This document shows positions 35,674 through 46,671 of a DNA stretch of 64,000 nucleotides, in pieces. The notes under the pieces were generated by a model. That model worked only from the letters and a program-made list of their open reading frames with translations, was not told the origin of the DNA and did not search any database. The translations under genes were made by a program, and so were the position numbers. The stretch's first letter is position 1; each line of letters begins with the position of its first letter. Origin of the DNA: Hymenopellis radicata (taxonomy: Eukaryota > Basidiomycota > Agaricomycetes > Agaricales > Physalacriaceae); contig JADNRX010000165.1 in assembly GCA_015501595.1 (NCBI GenBank), forward strand, positions 1-64,000, given 5' to 3'.

Positions 35674-38600
35674 TTAAAGCTGCGAGACGTGTCAACATCA
35701 TCTCCAAGCAATAGACAATGAAAATACTCACCCGGAACAAAAACGAGAGCTGTCCCAATCGCATTAGATAAACATTCGGTGACTTGAACACAACTCACAT
35801 CGTCGGGCGTCAACCTTCCCATGGCCTACCCATCCATGATCAGACAAAATCCACAACGAAAACAAGGACCGCCGCAACTCACCGACTCATCAGTCGACAA
35901 CGTAGCATCGACCATCGCCGATTTCTTTTCCTGAAGCTGAACGACCCAACATCAGAACGCATAACAAGGGGCCGCGAGCAAACACAGCGCGCACCTGCAC
36001 AATACGGCTCTCTATGCTATCCTCGACCACGAGCTTGATGGCTTTAACGGGGCGATGCTGCCCTAGCCTATGAATGCGATCCATCGCCTCTATACAGACG
36101 CGTTAATCGGGGACTGTTCCCAAATTTCAACGAACACCACGCACGATATTCAACCTGAGACACACACAAGACGTTAGCATTCACGAGCCGCGTGCGAATA
36201 CCGACGTGTGCTTACAGCCGGGTTCCACCAACTGTCCATCAAGTACACACGAGACGCCTCCGTCAGATTGAGCGCAACACCGCCCGCCTTTAGGCTGACG
36301 AGGAACACCGTCACATCCACATTATTCACTGTGTAGTAGCTTGATCAGTAAGTATATACAGACATGCAAGCGCGCAACTGACTAAAGTGCTTGATCGTCG
36401 CGTCTCTCGCTTGCGGACTCATAGTACCTTCAAGCCGACAGATCTGGGCCGTCCACGCGTCAGCTACTTCAAAACAGGCCGACTCTGCTAATACCTTGAA
36501 TCCAGCCTTCTGCAGCCGATACGCGATTAAATCCAAAAAGTTCACAAACTGGCTGAAGACAAGGCTCTTGGTCGTCGAGTCTTGCAACCTCAAGTTGCTC
36601 AGCTCCTCAAGCAGCGCTTCGATCTTGGTCGACGATTTCCATGTACTGAGATCCAGGCGCCCGAGAATGCCCTGACGCGCGATGGCCTGATCTTCGCCCA
36701 GATCCAGTGCTGGTGCTTCGAGGTCGATCGTCAAGGCAAGATGGCACACCGGACAGGCGGGCTACGATTGAATCATCAGACACATAGTAAAGGCTTGAAA
36801 TGAATGAGACCGACGTTCTGCTCCATAGCGGTGTTGATATATTGCTTAATACACTCCCTATCAAAGATGTGGCGGCACTTGGACTGAATGGCGTCCTCGG
36901 CGATGTCATTACAGAGTCGGCAGACCGTTGCGTCGCCTTGATGTTCCACAAACTGGTTGGCGTTCGTCTTGCTACGTATCACCAGATCCGGATGACACGC
37001 CATTTGTCGCATTCGCGTCAACCTGTAAGAATGTGAAAAGGCAAATCCTGTAGATACAGAGAAGGCGACATACAGACTAAAGATATTAGAATAATCTGTA
37101 CAACGACATAAGAGATTGCGCGCGCATCAACAACTCATACGTACTGTTGAGAACCGTTCCCTGGTCGAGATAAGTGCTGAATGTCCGCTTGGCGTCAGAG
37201 AACAGAGAGAGGTATAGCTCCTTCTCTTCTGGGCTGAAGTAGTCTCTACGGATTATAACGGTCCGCGGTGGTAACCCTAGATCATCGGCACGTTGAAGCT
37301 GAGAAAGGAATGTGAGCCTTCCGAGTCCAGAAATGATACACCAACCTTTGTTCGTCGCAACATCATTCGATCCAACAAGATCTTCAGCTTCTTGAACGCA
37401 GGCTTTCCCGGTCCTACCATTCCGTGGTTTTGTATGGGAGTCAAGATCTCATTATTCCAGAAACAGGTCTATCCACCAAAGTCAGTGATACCTTCGGTGG
37501 CGACGCCATGGACCCACATGTTGCATGGGCGAGTGTCCACACTCTATCGTGAGGTTAGTTTTGGGTTATGAGAGAGATAGCGAGCTGCTTACCGTCGCAG
37601 GATCGCTTGTCAGAGAACTTCCAATGAAGAGACTTGCAATCACAGCGTTTGCCTGGCGCCAAGACATGAGTGGAGAGAAAGTCAAAGCAATCAAAAGCAT
37701 ACAGAAGTAGAAAGAGAAAGGGTCACCACCCAGGAATCGAACTAGACTGTATAGTTCACCGACTCGGTTCTGTAAAGGGGTACCAGAAAGGCACCAGCGG
37801 AAGTTGCCTTTAAGCTCAAACGCAGCTTTTGCTGTGTTCGTAGATCGTTCCTTGATATTGTGGGCTTCGTCGAGCTGGATGGTGGGGGTCAGAAAAGGAA
37901 CTGGCAAGGATGGAATACTAACGATGATACGGTTCCAGGTAATCTGATGCACAGGCGACTCTTCTGTGATGAAGACTCTCTTATTGTTCACTTTACGTTC
38001 GAAACCTTTCTCTTGCTTTCGGAAAGAACTAGAAGCAAAAGTCAGCGCACATATGCTTGTAGAGCGCGATGCAGTACCTCTCAAGAACTGCGTACGTGCT
38101 CAGGACCTCGAAAAAATGAGCATCAAGGCGACGAAGCGAAGGATGGAGCTTACAACGTCATACTTCTTCAGCTCGCTGATATTTGATTCTCGAGATGACC
38201 CGTGCCAGATGAGAACTTTCATACCATATGTGTGGGCTTCTATTTCGTTCCTCCATTGCATAATAGCAACAGTAGGACTGAAAGACGTATTTGAGATCGA
38301 CTCGGTGTGTAAGCATCACAAAGAACGCACGCGATAATCAGATTCGGCTTCTTGTTATCGGAGACGAGCAAAGCGATCATTTGAATCGTCTTGCCCATTC
38401 TGAAATCGCGTAAATTTATCGTCTCCAGGGCATATAACGGCACTCACCCCATCTCGTCCTGTAAGGATGTTGTTCATCAGGCCGTGTATGAACAAAAGAG
38501 GAAAGGCACTGACTGCAAGCATCCCGCCATGCCAAACACCTTCCTCTTGCTTCTTCATCCAATACATACTTTCCAATTGGAACGGAAGCAGTGTTAGTTT

Positions 38601-39784
38601 AATGCCCTTTGGCTGTGTTCCTTTCTCGGGAACAACAATAGGGATATCCTTTTCCAAGTCACCCCAAACGTCCCGAAGCTCCTCGTGATGCTTGTGAAGG
38701 GATATCGTTGTCTTCTCCGCCTAGAAGGGAGTTTAGTATTTTGTTGTGCATAACTCAAGCTACCCACATGTGTCAGCTTCCTGCCGAGCTTCTTGCGCAA
38801 CACAGCTTCTTCCTTCTTAGTTGACTTGCGGTGCTCACTGCGTTCCTTCGCGAGCTCCCTCCGACGCTTGCGCTGATCTGCAAAGGTCATAATCTTTGGA
38901 CTTGACGTGGAAGCCACTGTAACTGCTTTCGCTTTCCCCTTGCCTTTGGTTTTCTTGGACAAAGGCTCATCCTCGGAATCTGACATTGAAGACTCTTCGT
39001 CCACATCCATCATCATCATGGAGTCATCGACATCGATATCTTTGTTAGCGCGAGTCAGACGACATTCAGCGGCAGCAGCACGCTGAGCAGCAAGAGAAAG
39101 CAAGGGAGCAGTGGAGGATGAAGCACCGTTTGAACGTGGCGTGGCGAGGGAGTTGGCGACGGCGACATTGAGCATGAGCTCTTCGTCGTCGTCAGTATCA
39201 GCTGCTGCCTCCAAGTCAGAGGACTCTGAGGCTTCAAATTCAGAACCGCTAGACAGAGATTCATCAAGAGAATGTGTTTCGTCGTATTCCAAGGCGCTGT
39301 CCTCGCCATCTGACGCGATGGTCGCTTTGGGCCGCACTGGCGCCTTTCCTTTGTTCTTTTTGCTAGCAGGCGTAGCAATCTGGATCATATTCGCGATTAC
39401 AAGACGTGTATGGGATGGAAAGATACGCACAGTGTCTTTGCCTTTGCCCTTGACGGGCGTCGACGTCCTCGACGGTATCTCCACATACGCGCGGTTCGCG
39501 ACAGCTTGGCGCTTTGGAGCCCGTTTCAAAGACCGCGCCGGTGTCTTGGGTATCTGTTCATCGTCATCCTCTTCGTCGTCCTCGTCCTCACTGGCGGCTT
39601 TGCGTTTTGCGGCTCTTGATGATCTTGCTTTTGCTGTAGACAGCGTCTCACCGTCGTCGGAGGTATCTGGGGTATCGACGACCGACGTTCTAGCGCTGAA
39701 AATTGGAGTCGCTGTAGACGCCGTTGACGGCGAGGCTGACGAAGTTTCCTTGAGTCGAGCTGACTTCCGTGTAAGACGAGCCAT
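35674..39784 (-). CDS. RAD16: RAD16-like SNF2 helicase with RING finger
   Basis: Long minus-strand gene with many introns. The N-terminal ~370 residues are acidic and basic low complexity ([20 protein letters not shown]). Helicase motif I is [15 protein letters not shown], its first part encoded by an 11-nt exon (38448-38458), and motif II is LDEAHNI near 37,865. Next come [51 protein letters not shown], the RING finger [20 protein letters not shown] with ACPVCHL, and the C-lobe ([48 protein letters not shown]). It ends LTPDDLSFLFRL, like RAD16 orthologs. Global-genome nucleotide excision repair, nucleus. Confidence 0.88.
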
Positions 39785-40000
39785 GGAGGTCTAGGAAGTG
39801 TGGTCTTGTTCTCTTGTTACCAAAGCCGGCGCCAAAATTCTTCGGAGCCGCCCGAAAATCATTAGTGTGACGCGCTCACGTGCATTGCGTTACACCGTAC
39901 CTTGAAGCTTCACAAGTCAACATCGTTTCATCGTTTCAAGATCCACCCCCCGCTCACCCATATGTCCGCGCCTCATCCGCCTACTCAGCGATGGTTCACC

Positions 40001-40243
40001 TACAGCCAACTGCGAAACTATGTGAACTATTTGACATTTTACCTCTTCACAATTTCTGCTCAGGGAAAGGCGCACCGAGACGACTCCGGAGCGACCTATT
40101 ACTGCATTTGGGTCAATCCCGTCGTTTTCGAGCATCCGGATCCTGCAATCGGCCCTTCTCGACAGGTACCTGCAAGGTACCTGAGCAAAAATTCTAACGA
40201 GAAGAAATCCGTCGGAGTTCACATAGTTTCGCAGCTAGCTGTA
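40001..40243. mobile_element. Mariner-like MITE with ~28-bp inverted repeats and TA target site
   Basis: Left end TACAGCCAACTGCGAAACTA and the inverted right end TACAGCTAGCTGCGAAACTA match over about 28 bp (through tgtgaact) with two mismatches. Outermost TA dinucleotides on both sides (40001-40002 and 40242-40243) fit a TA target-site duplication of the Tc1/mariner superfamily. The ~240-bp interior has no transposase and holds a small direct repeat of ggtacctg. It lies in the gap upstream of the RAD16-like gene. Confidence 0.7.
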
Positions 40244-40395
40244 TAGAAACCCCCACGCGAACTCGCAACTCTCATCATCCCAATCTTCGATACATTCCCT
40301 GCGGTCTACAGTAATCTATCTGGGTATTCTTCCAAGAATTGGAGTATTACTCGAGATCGACAAGGCTTGTCGTTAACATCCAAATCACACCCTCA

Positions 40396-42206
40396 TGGCT
40401 TTTCAAGCCTTTCCGGAGCAGTCCCAGCAAGCCTCAAACGAGCCCTGTTTCCGCCTCGGTCAGGTCTGGTGGCGTTGTAGTAGCATCTAGTTCGCCCACC
40501 CCATCGACATCTACGTCGAGTACACCCACACTTTCCACGCCCAGCATATCCGAAGCTCTACCTTTTATTCCTGGCCCTTCGACATCACTCAACCTAACGC
40601 GCGCTAGCGAAGAATTAGCCTCACACACGCCACAGCCAATGGTCATTAAAAACCAATCTACGCCTTTACACTCCAACTTCAGCCGGGCTGTCGACAGCGA
40701 AGTGTGTGCCGCATTAGCATGACCTGGCTCTCCACACGACGATTCTGTTCTGACAGCATTCCCAAAACGCCGCAGCACTGTCCCTTGGACATCATCCTCT
40801 CCAGGCTCCACGCCCAACCCCTCCAAACCCCAGTGTACCGTTTCGTATGTCCAAGCTTCCCTAGCCGCCAGATGGCAACACGTCTTTGCATGCCCTGCAG
40901 CACGATATCAAATTGTCATCAATGGTCACCCCGGGATGTTTGCCCCTCTTTCTTCGAATCAGCTCTTAAGATTGAGATGCCAAGTGCCTCACCTACGGTG
41001 GTTTGTCAACTTCAAAGGTGAGCTGTGCAGCCAGAGGTGTGAAGCCCCAAGTCAGCCTCGCGTCCTCGCCTTCACACTCTCTCAAGGGAATCTGGATGGT
41101 GGGGACATAGCTGAGGGTCCACGACGTCGGCAGTTCCGTAAGATTTACCTTTGACCGCGATTCAAATCTGACGACATCCAGTTTCCATGGTATCACACCC
41201 TCCATTCAACCACTAGCTCAGCTGCATTTGTCTAGCGACACGTTCGTCAACTTGGACGACCCGACATGAAGACAGCGAGGACGGATCTCAGTGAACATCC
41301 CGGCCGCGCAAGCAAGGCAAACGGTTCGTGGACTTTTGACCTTTCTGTCGCGTCGATTCTGACAGAAGTTTCAACATCAGTTTGAAGGTATTTCAGCTGC
41401 AGAAAGGTGAGATCTACCTTTGTTTTGAATGGTGTACCTGCTCAATTCCTCCAGAATCGAGTTCAGCTGTAAAAAGTCGGGTTTGTGCAGCGAAAATCAC
41501 TCCTTGCGCGGCCGACTCCATCACCCTCAAATTCGCCACTGCTAGAGCGAAACACAGTCTCGATTTTTGGACGGCATGGCAGGCTCGCGGTATGGCAAAG
41601 TCCTTGGTGGGCCTTCATGTTTCACGCTTCGAGTTTCATTCTGATGGATTGTCAGAAACACCGACTTGGATCAGGACACGGTAGGCTTACCTTCATCGAT
41701 GAGATGCGAGTCCCAGCTAAATTTAAGTCAGAACGCCAACTTCAACTAGCGCTACGTTCACCGGATCCGGGATGACCGCATTCAGAGTATTACTCCGTCG
41801 CGTTCGGTTGAATGTAATCGACAACGGTACGATACCTTATCGTTTGAATGGTTCGAAAGTTGAACATCGAAACAGGTAGCGGCGTCAACAGCCTTGATTA
41901 TGGAGTACCCAGGTCTTCCAAGCCATCTCGTCGTGTTCCTCCGCTCGATACTACTTATGGCGTCTCTCGCCCACTCCAAATTCCTTCTCGACTCACCATC
42001 AAGCGAGTGAGGCCAAGGTAAGCAAAATATTTATTGCTAGAATCCCCTGCTGAACTCGCTCTAGATCCCAATTCCAACCCATCGGAAATTCAGCGCCACA
42101 CTTTCCCGAACACAAAGTCCAACGATTTCACCCCATTTGGACATTGATGGCGATGCGGATCTGTTCGTGTGAGGCATTCATTCCGCGGACTGTCTTCGAG
42201 AGTTAG
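40396..42206 (+). pseudogene. Decaying unrecognised protein gene
   Basis: The plus strand has long protein-like stretches joined by frame changes. A Ser/Pro/Thr-rich start (SPTPSTSTSSTPTLSTPSIS) runs to an in-frame TGA at 40,720-40,722 and then continues in the same frame (DDSVLTAFPKRRSTVPW, ARYQIVINGHPGMFAPLSSN) to ~41,150. Later pieces in other frames include RASKANGSWTFDLSVASIL, FEFHSDGLSETPTWIRTR, FIDEMRVPAKFKSERQLQ and SLDYGVPRSSKPSRRVPPLD. The last is followed by a textbook intron (42018-42065, gtaagc..ctctag) and an exon ending ..TVFES. I do not recognise the family. Either several introns are misread or the gene is broken. Confidence 0.4.
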
Positions 42207-42666
42207 GATTAAAGTACGTTACCATTCGAATGACACCTCGCCACATGCGGAACTGGCATGCGTCGAAATCGGGCGTCCGCCGTTCTCGGCAGCGCTGGCG
42301 CTCCTCTCACTACAATCGCTCAATATTCTAGACTGGCTCGAGCACTTTTTCAAGATGGTCTGTTGGTCGTTCACGATTTTCTTTGGGTGCCATACTACTC
42401 CCTAACCAAGTTCCTCCAGTCAATACTATCACACCCTTGAGCGCGCATTAGGACCGGGCCGTTTATCATATTGTGAACATTTGGCATACCGAAGCAATTC
42501 GTTTAACTGGAAGAATTTGGGTGACTACAAATCAGTGCCCTCCCGTCCTAAAAGAGCACGCCGTCACGTGGACAGTGTGGATCGGTTAAACTTAGAATGC
42601 TTGTTTTGGAGGGAGCCATTGTTGTTGTCTTTGTTCCACCACCACCACCAATACCATCACAAACCA
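42207..42666. other. Intergenic or further decayed exon material
   Basis: Two overlapping frames (42,218-42,405 and 42,258-42,440) look protein-like (LARALFQDGLLVVHDFLWVP) and may be the true 3' end of the preceding broken gene. The right half is the promoter region of the next gene. Confidence 0.3.
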
Positions 42667-43507
42667 ATGGCAACCTATCACCCTCGACCTCTCGTCCGAG
42701 AGAACTTTTTCTACGCTGCAAAACCAGGGCCCACGCCTTATAAACTTGCACCCCGGCCTCTCCACCGCGAGCCGGCGGATTACCCCCTCCCCATGGACCC
42801 ACCACCGTTCCCCCATTTCCAGACCATCGGGCGGGGCGCGCTCAAGCGGGAGCCTGCGACGGTTGTGCCCCCAGAACAACGCTCCCGAATTCCAGCACCC
42901 ATCTATGCAAAAGGTGCTCCACGACCCCAGATTTGCCGCGCTGTTCGACCTGCCGCTGTCGCGCCCTTTTATGTAGTTCCTAGGAGCATTGTCCACGTTG
43001 AAGAAAAGAAGAAAGTGCGCTGGGGCGGTTGGACAGATGAGAAGATGAGGAGAGGTAGTGGGAGCGTACGGCGACGCCCTGTGAAGTCTATCCTAAAGTA
43101 TGAGTCCCTTCGCCTTTCGACAAATATATGTTGGAACTGACAATCTCTTTTACAGGCCGCCGCCCCCACGCCAACCGCGTCAGCACCTCAACCTACACAA
43201 TGGACACCGATTATTAATCCCCTTTGGATCCACGGGCAGCACGAAGATCATATTCAAGGCTCATGACCAGTGGGCGAACTTCGGCTCGTTCACCACTACC
43301 TACTGGATGCAACGCGACCGATGGATCGACCAGAGCTCCGTCAAGCCTGGGGGGTGCTCCGTGACGTGCAGCGGATGCCTCACGAGGGTGCACATGTCGT
43401 CGAAGCAGAGCAGCATGGAGAGGATGCGGAAGTGGAACGAGCACAAGAGGGGGTGCAAAGTGATTAGGAAGACTATAAAGATGGAGCAGCTGGAGATGGC
43501 GTTGTGA
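42667..43507 (+). CDS. Small basic protein with candidate PP1-docking motifs
   Basis: Two exons (42667-43097, 43156-43507) give 260 residues; the intron gtatgagt..tttacag rejoins ..KSIL with KPPPPR. Residues 1-110 are Pro-rich (PLPMDPPPFPHF). KKKVRW at ~114-119 fits the PP1 RVxF consensus, and KSILK at 140-144 fits the SILK motif, separated by a basic stretch. The C-terminal third is denser (GSTGSTKIIFKAHDQWANF, TYWMQRDRWID) with CSVTCSGC and a Lys-rich end. The family is not recognised. Both docking motifs are short, so binding to protein phosphatase 1 is an inference. No signal peptide. Confidence 0.7.
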
Positions 43508-44146
43508 TCATTATGAATTTTTATGAAGACTGTGCTTGTTGTATGTACCCGCTGTTTGTTGTATTTCGTGACATGTAGTATTTATTTATTGTAACGGATG
43601 CCATTTCAACTGATGAGTCGGTGACGGATCAACAGCTTGACGTGGCATCTTCGTGACCTTCAAGTTACCATTGCCAATCAGCCCTTGTTCTGTTCTACTT
43701 CCCTTACTTTACTTGACTGCCGGTGGGGGCATCTATTCGTCCACGACCGCGCAAGATCTGCGATTAATATCACCGTCCTATGCGATACCGTGACGAATGC
43801 GCACAATTCTCGATTTCCGCTGGATAATTCATCGTCTCATGACGGAAGACTCCAGAGGCATGTATATTGCTAAGTGCTTACACAGTCACACAATCATGGC
43901 GTCCGCCGAGCTACTCAAGAACTGCTACCGAAGACCTTGCTCAGCGTTCGCGTTAAATGTTAACCACCAATCATGAACATTCGCATACGACGCAGCAGCT
44001 TCAGATGTCGTACAGAGGGTATTTAACGTTCGCCAATTTCATCATGAGAAGAACTACAAGTACAAAGTAGTGGTTATTTCGAGCCTCCAACCTATCTGCC
44101 GTACAGTAAGATGGGAATGAGATAGAAAAACGTAGCACCGCGGTCT
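43508..44146. other. Intergenic, convergent 3' ends
   Basis: Lies between two converging genes. No coding region or structured element was noticed. Confidence 0.5.
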
Positions 44147-45423
44147 TCAATAGCATAACTGCTCTTTCTTAGTAGCCTTTCCATCTGAGGACTGATCATC
44201 AATGCGGCGGTCAATCCCGCCAGTCAAAATCTTCGCGAGCAGCGCCGCCGAGAATTTGGATTGTCCCGTACATATGACCGTGTCGACAATGTCCTAACGA
44301 ACAAGCGCATCAGAATCGCACACACGGAAGGGAACGCTGAACGCACCCGTGTCGCACGTTTCCTCAACCAACCTTTGGTCAAGTTATCGTCGAGCTCTTT
44401 GAGGAACGTTTCGGCCTCCTTGTCGCGGCCAATCTGAACAAACTGGATACCAACCTAATCCGCGATCATAAATGAGAATATGGGAGCCAGAACAGGTAAA
44501 TCGACGTACTTGGTCAAATGTACAATGAAGCTTGTCTAGAACTTTTGTCGTTTCCACAATGGTTTTTCTCAGCACATCCCTGTCCGCTATCAATGAGGGA
44601 TAAGCGCATGTCGTTCGGCGGTAGAAAGACAGTATTACTTGCAGCCCCATCGGTAATAACCACAATGTTGAGAGGTTTGGGACGGTCTGGGTCGCCCCTC
44701 TTGAGGCTCTTGGCACCCTCAAGTTCCTGCAAGTAGGGATACAGGATCTGGTTAAGCTTAAGCCCGATCGGTGTTCCTCCTTTTGGGAAGACTCCTTGAA
44801 TCACTTCTTTAGCAGCATCTACATCCTGTCGAAAATGTGTTAGGACGTAGTCTGCTCACAGTCTACAGTCAATTACATACCTTGAGGCCTCTTCCCACTG
44901 AGTGATCATTCAGGAAGTGGATGTCAATGCCATCCTCATCACATCGTCCTGCATCCTTAACTAAGGAAGCGAGTGCTCCGGAAGCCTTGCATCGAATAGT
45001 CAGTCCAGAGACAGGACGAAAGAAAAACAGACAGACCACTTTCCAGCGGGTCTCTCCAACAGGGCCAATATACTTCTTATGCTTCCTGAAGTTTGCCCAC
45101 TGAGCATCGGCAATCGACTGGTCCATCGACCAGGTCATAGATGTTGAATCATCTAGAATGAAGATAGTGTCGTAGCCACGCAGTTTCTTCAATTCGTCGG
45201 GTTTCCTGTCTGCTCCAATGCATTAGTAGAAGCGCAACGTCACATATTAGGACTATGCATTACTACGAGGATCAATGACAGAGTACGCAGGCAGTGATGG
45301 ACCGCCCTGCCGCGCACTGATGTCTGTCAAAAATGTTAGTGCGCCACAAAGACAAATGTAACGGGGTGTACCCTCAAAAGCGGATTTGGATTTAGAGTCG
45401 GCCGCGAAATCCTCGATGCCCAT
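44147..45423 (-). CDS. von Willebrand factor A domain protein
   Basis: Starts at the ATG at 45,423 (MGIEDFAADSKSKSAFEG) and ends KKEQLCY. After ~45 residues come GYDTIFILDDSTSM, the MIDAS motif (DxSxS as DDSTS), then DGIDIHFLNDHS, FPKGGTPIGLKLNQIL (the GGTP threonine of the MIDAS), KPLNIVVITDGA, VGIQFVQIGRDKEAETFLKE and RDIVDTVICTG. This block order is typical of the single-domain vWA proteins multiplied in Agaricomycetes. About 340 residues, six or so short introns, no signal peptide. The role is unknown; probably metal-dependent protein binding. A CTATAAATG lies ~110 bp upstream. Confidence 0.85.
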
Positions 45424-45799
45424 GATGGTGATCGCAACCTTGCTGTTCGAGGGAAAAAGTGAAGATGGGTCGGGGTGGTGGCGGTGATGGTGGTGGTGAA
45501 TGAACAAAAGCTGGAGGCGCGAGCCTCATTTATAGAGCTGGGGGCAAGCTGTACAAAAGGACCGATCAAACAGTGAGTGCTATGACAACAACAACCATTT
45601 AGGACCTCGGTAAGGCCTTGTTCTTCGAGAGGTTTCGAGGCTATGAAGCGCGGCGTACAAAAAGAAAGGAAACAAAAGGAGGCAAACCAATCTGTTAGCA
45701 TACAGTATGGACGGCGTAACTGGGAGCTGCATAATGGAATGGAGAGGAAGCATCACGGTCAACTCAGCATCATGATATAGCATAGCTATCTGTGTTAGC

Positions 45800-46215
45800 A
45801 TTCGGTGCTCTCCAGCGGTGAGCAGGACAACGCTGTCGGTCTTTCCCATGACCTACGTAGACAATCCATGAGCAGACACAATAAAGAACAAAAGCCCGGA
45901 ACTCACCGAACAATCACTAACAATGAGGCGTCAATCATCATCAAGTTTTTTTCTTCAAGGTGGATAAGGAATGCCGAAATAGGCTCACCAAGTCAATAGA
46001 AACATGCTGTTCCACAGGAGCTTGTGTGCTTACGGACGATGTTGGCAGGTAACCTATGAACGCCAAGTGGGGAATTCAACCTCGCACAGAAGGTGGGTGT
46101 TGAAGAAACGATTATGCGATACGAGACCCTTGCCATTGCCTGCCTTCAGACCGACATGAAACGCCATGTTATCATAAAAATCACCGTTCTCGATTCCGAG
46201 ACGCGAAAACGCCAT
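45800..46215 (-). pseudogene. Fragment of a RAD16-like helicase C-terminal region
   Basis: Minus-strand pieces follow the order of the RAD16-like gene's end. GDFYDNMAFHVGLKAGNG parallels its [14 protein letters not shown] (motif V). Then come a degenerate block where [10 protein letters not shown] should be (near 46,030-46,060), LEEKNLMMIDASL (parallel to [13 protein letters not shown]), and finally an ATGGGAAAGACCGAC block parallel to [11 protein letters not shown] around the last two pieces, including the intron, aligns visibly with 35,815-36,075. It has frameshifts and lost motifs, and sits upstream of the vWA gene in the same orientation. Confidence 0.55.
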
Positions 46216-46671
46216 GCTGCTCACGGTAGAGGTCGGACGTGGAGGGATAGCAGTCACTTGCACAGAGGAAAACCTCAAGGCTGACTAAGCGATCGAGCTC
46301 AGAAGTTCACCAAAAGTTCACACAGGTTCGCCAATCGTCAATCGTTCATCTCGGTTGATCGCTCACATGAGCAGGACGGTGAAGTCGCGCGCGCCCGGCG
46401 TCTAGCCACAGCTTGTCTAAAGGGTAACGTTTGAGATGGGCTAACTTGTTACTTGAAAATGAGAAGGTCGCAGTGTGTGCGCTGGCGCGGTTCTGGTAAC
46501 CAAAGTGCAACCTTTCCTTTTATATTAGAACTATTTATTCAAGTCCTCGAGCTTGCCAAGTATGGGGATTGTCTCTACCATCATTGTAACCGACTCCTAG
46601 CGCGACACCAACACCCTTAACCTCCAGAGCTTAAGATACGTTTTGACGTTTATCTCTCATCGAGCTCCCAT
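46216..46671. other. Intergenic
   Basis: No gene was recognised. It contains a short run of similar words (gttcaccaaaagttcacacaggttcgcc) near 46,302-46,332. Confidence 0.5.

Noticed and set aside
39111..39794. A 227-codon plus-strand frame opposite the RAD16-like N-terminus
   Set aside because: It is the mirror of the acidic Ser/Asp-rich coding region, and the minus-strand frame continues into helicase motifs.
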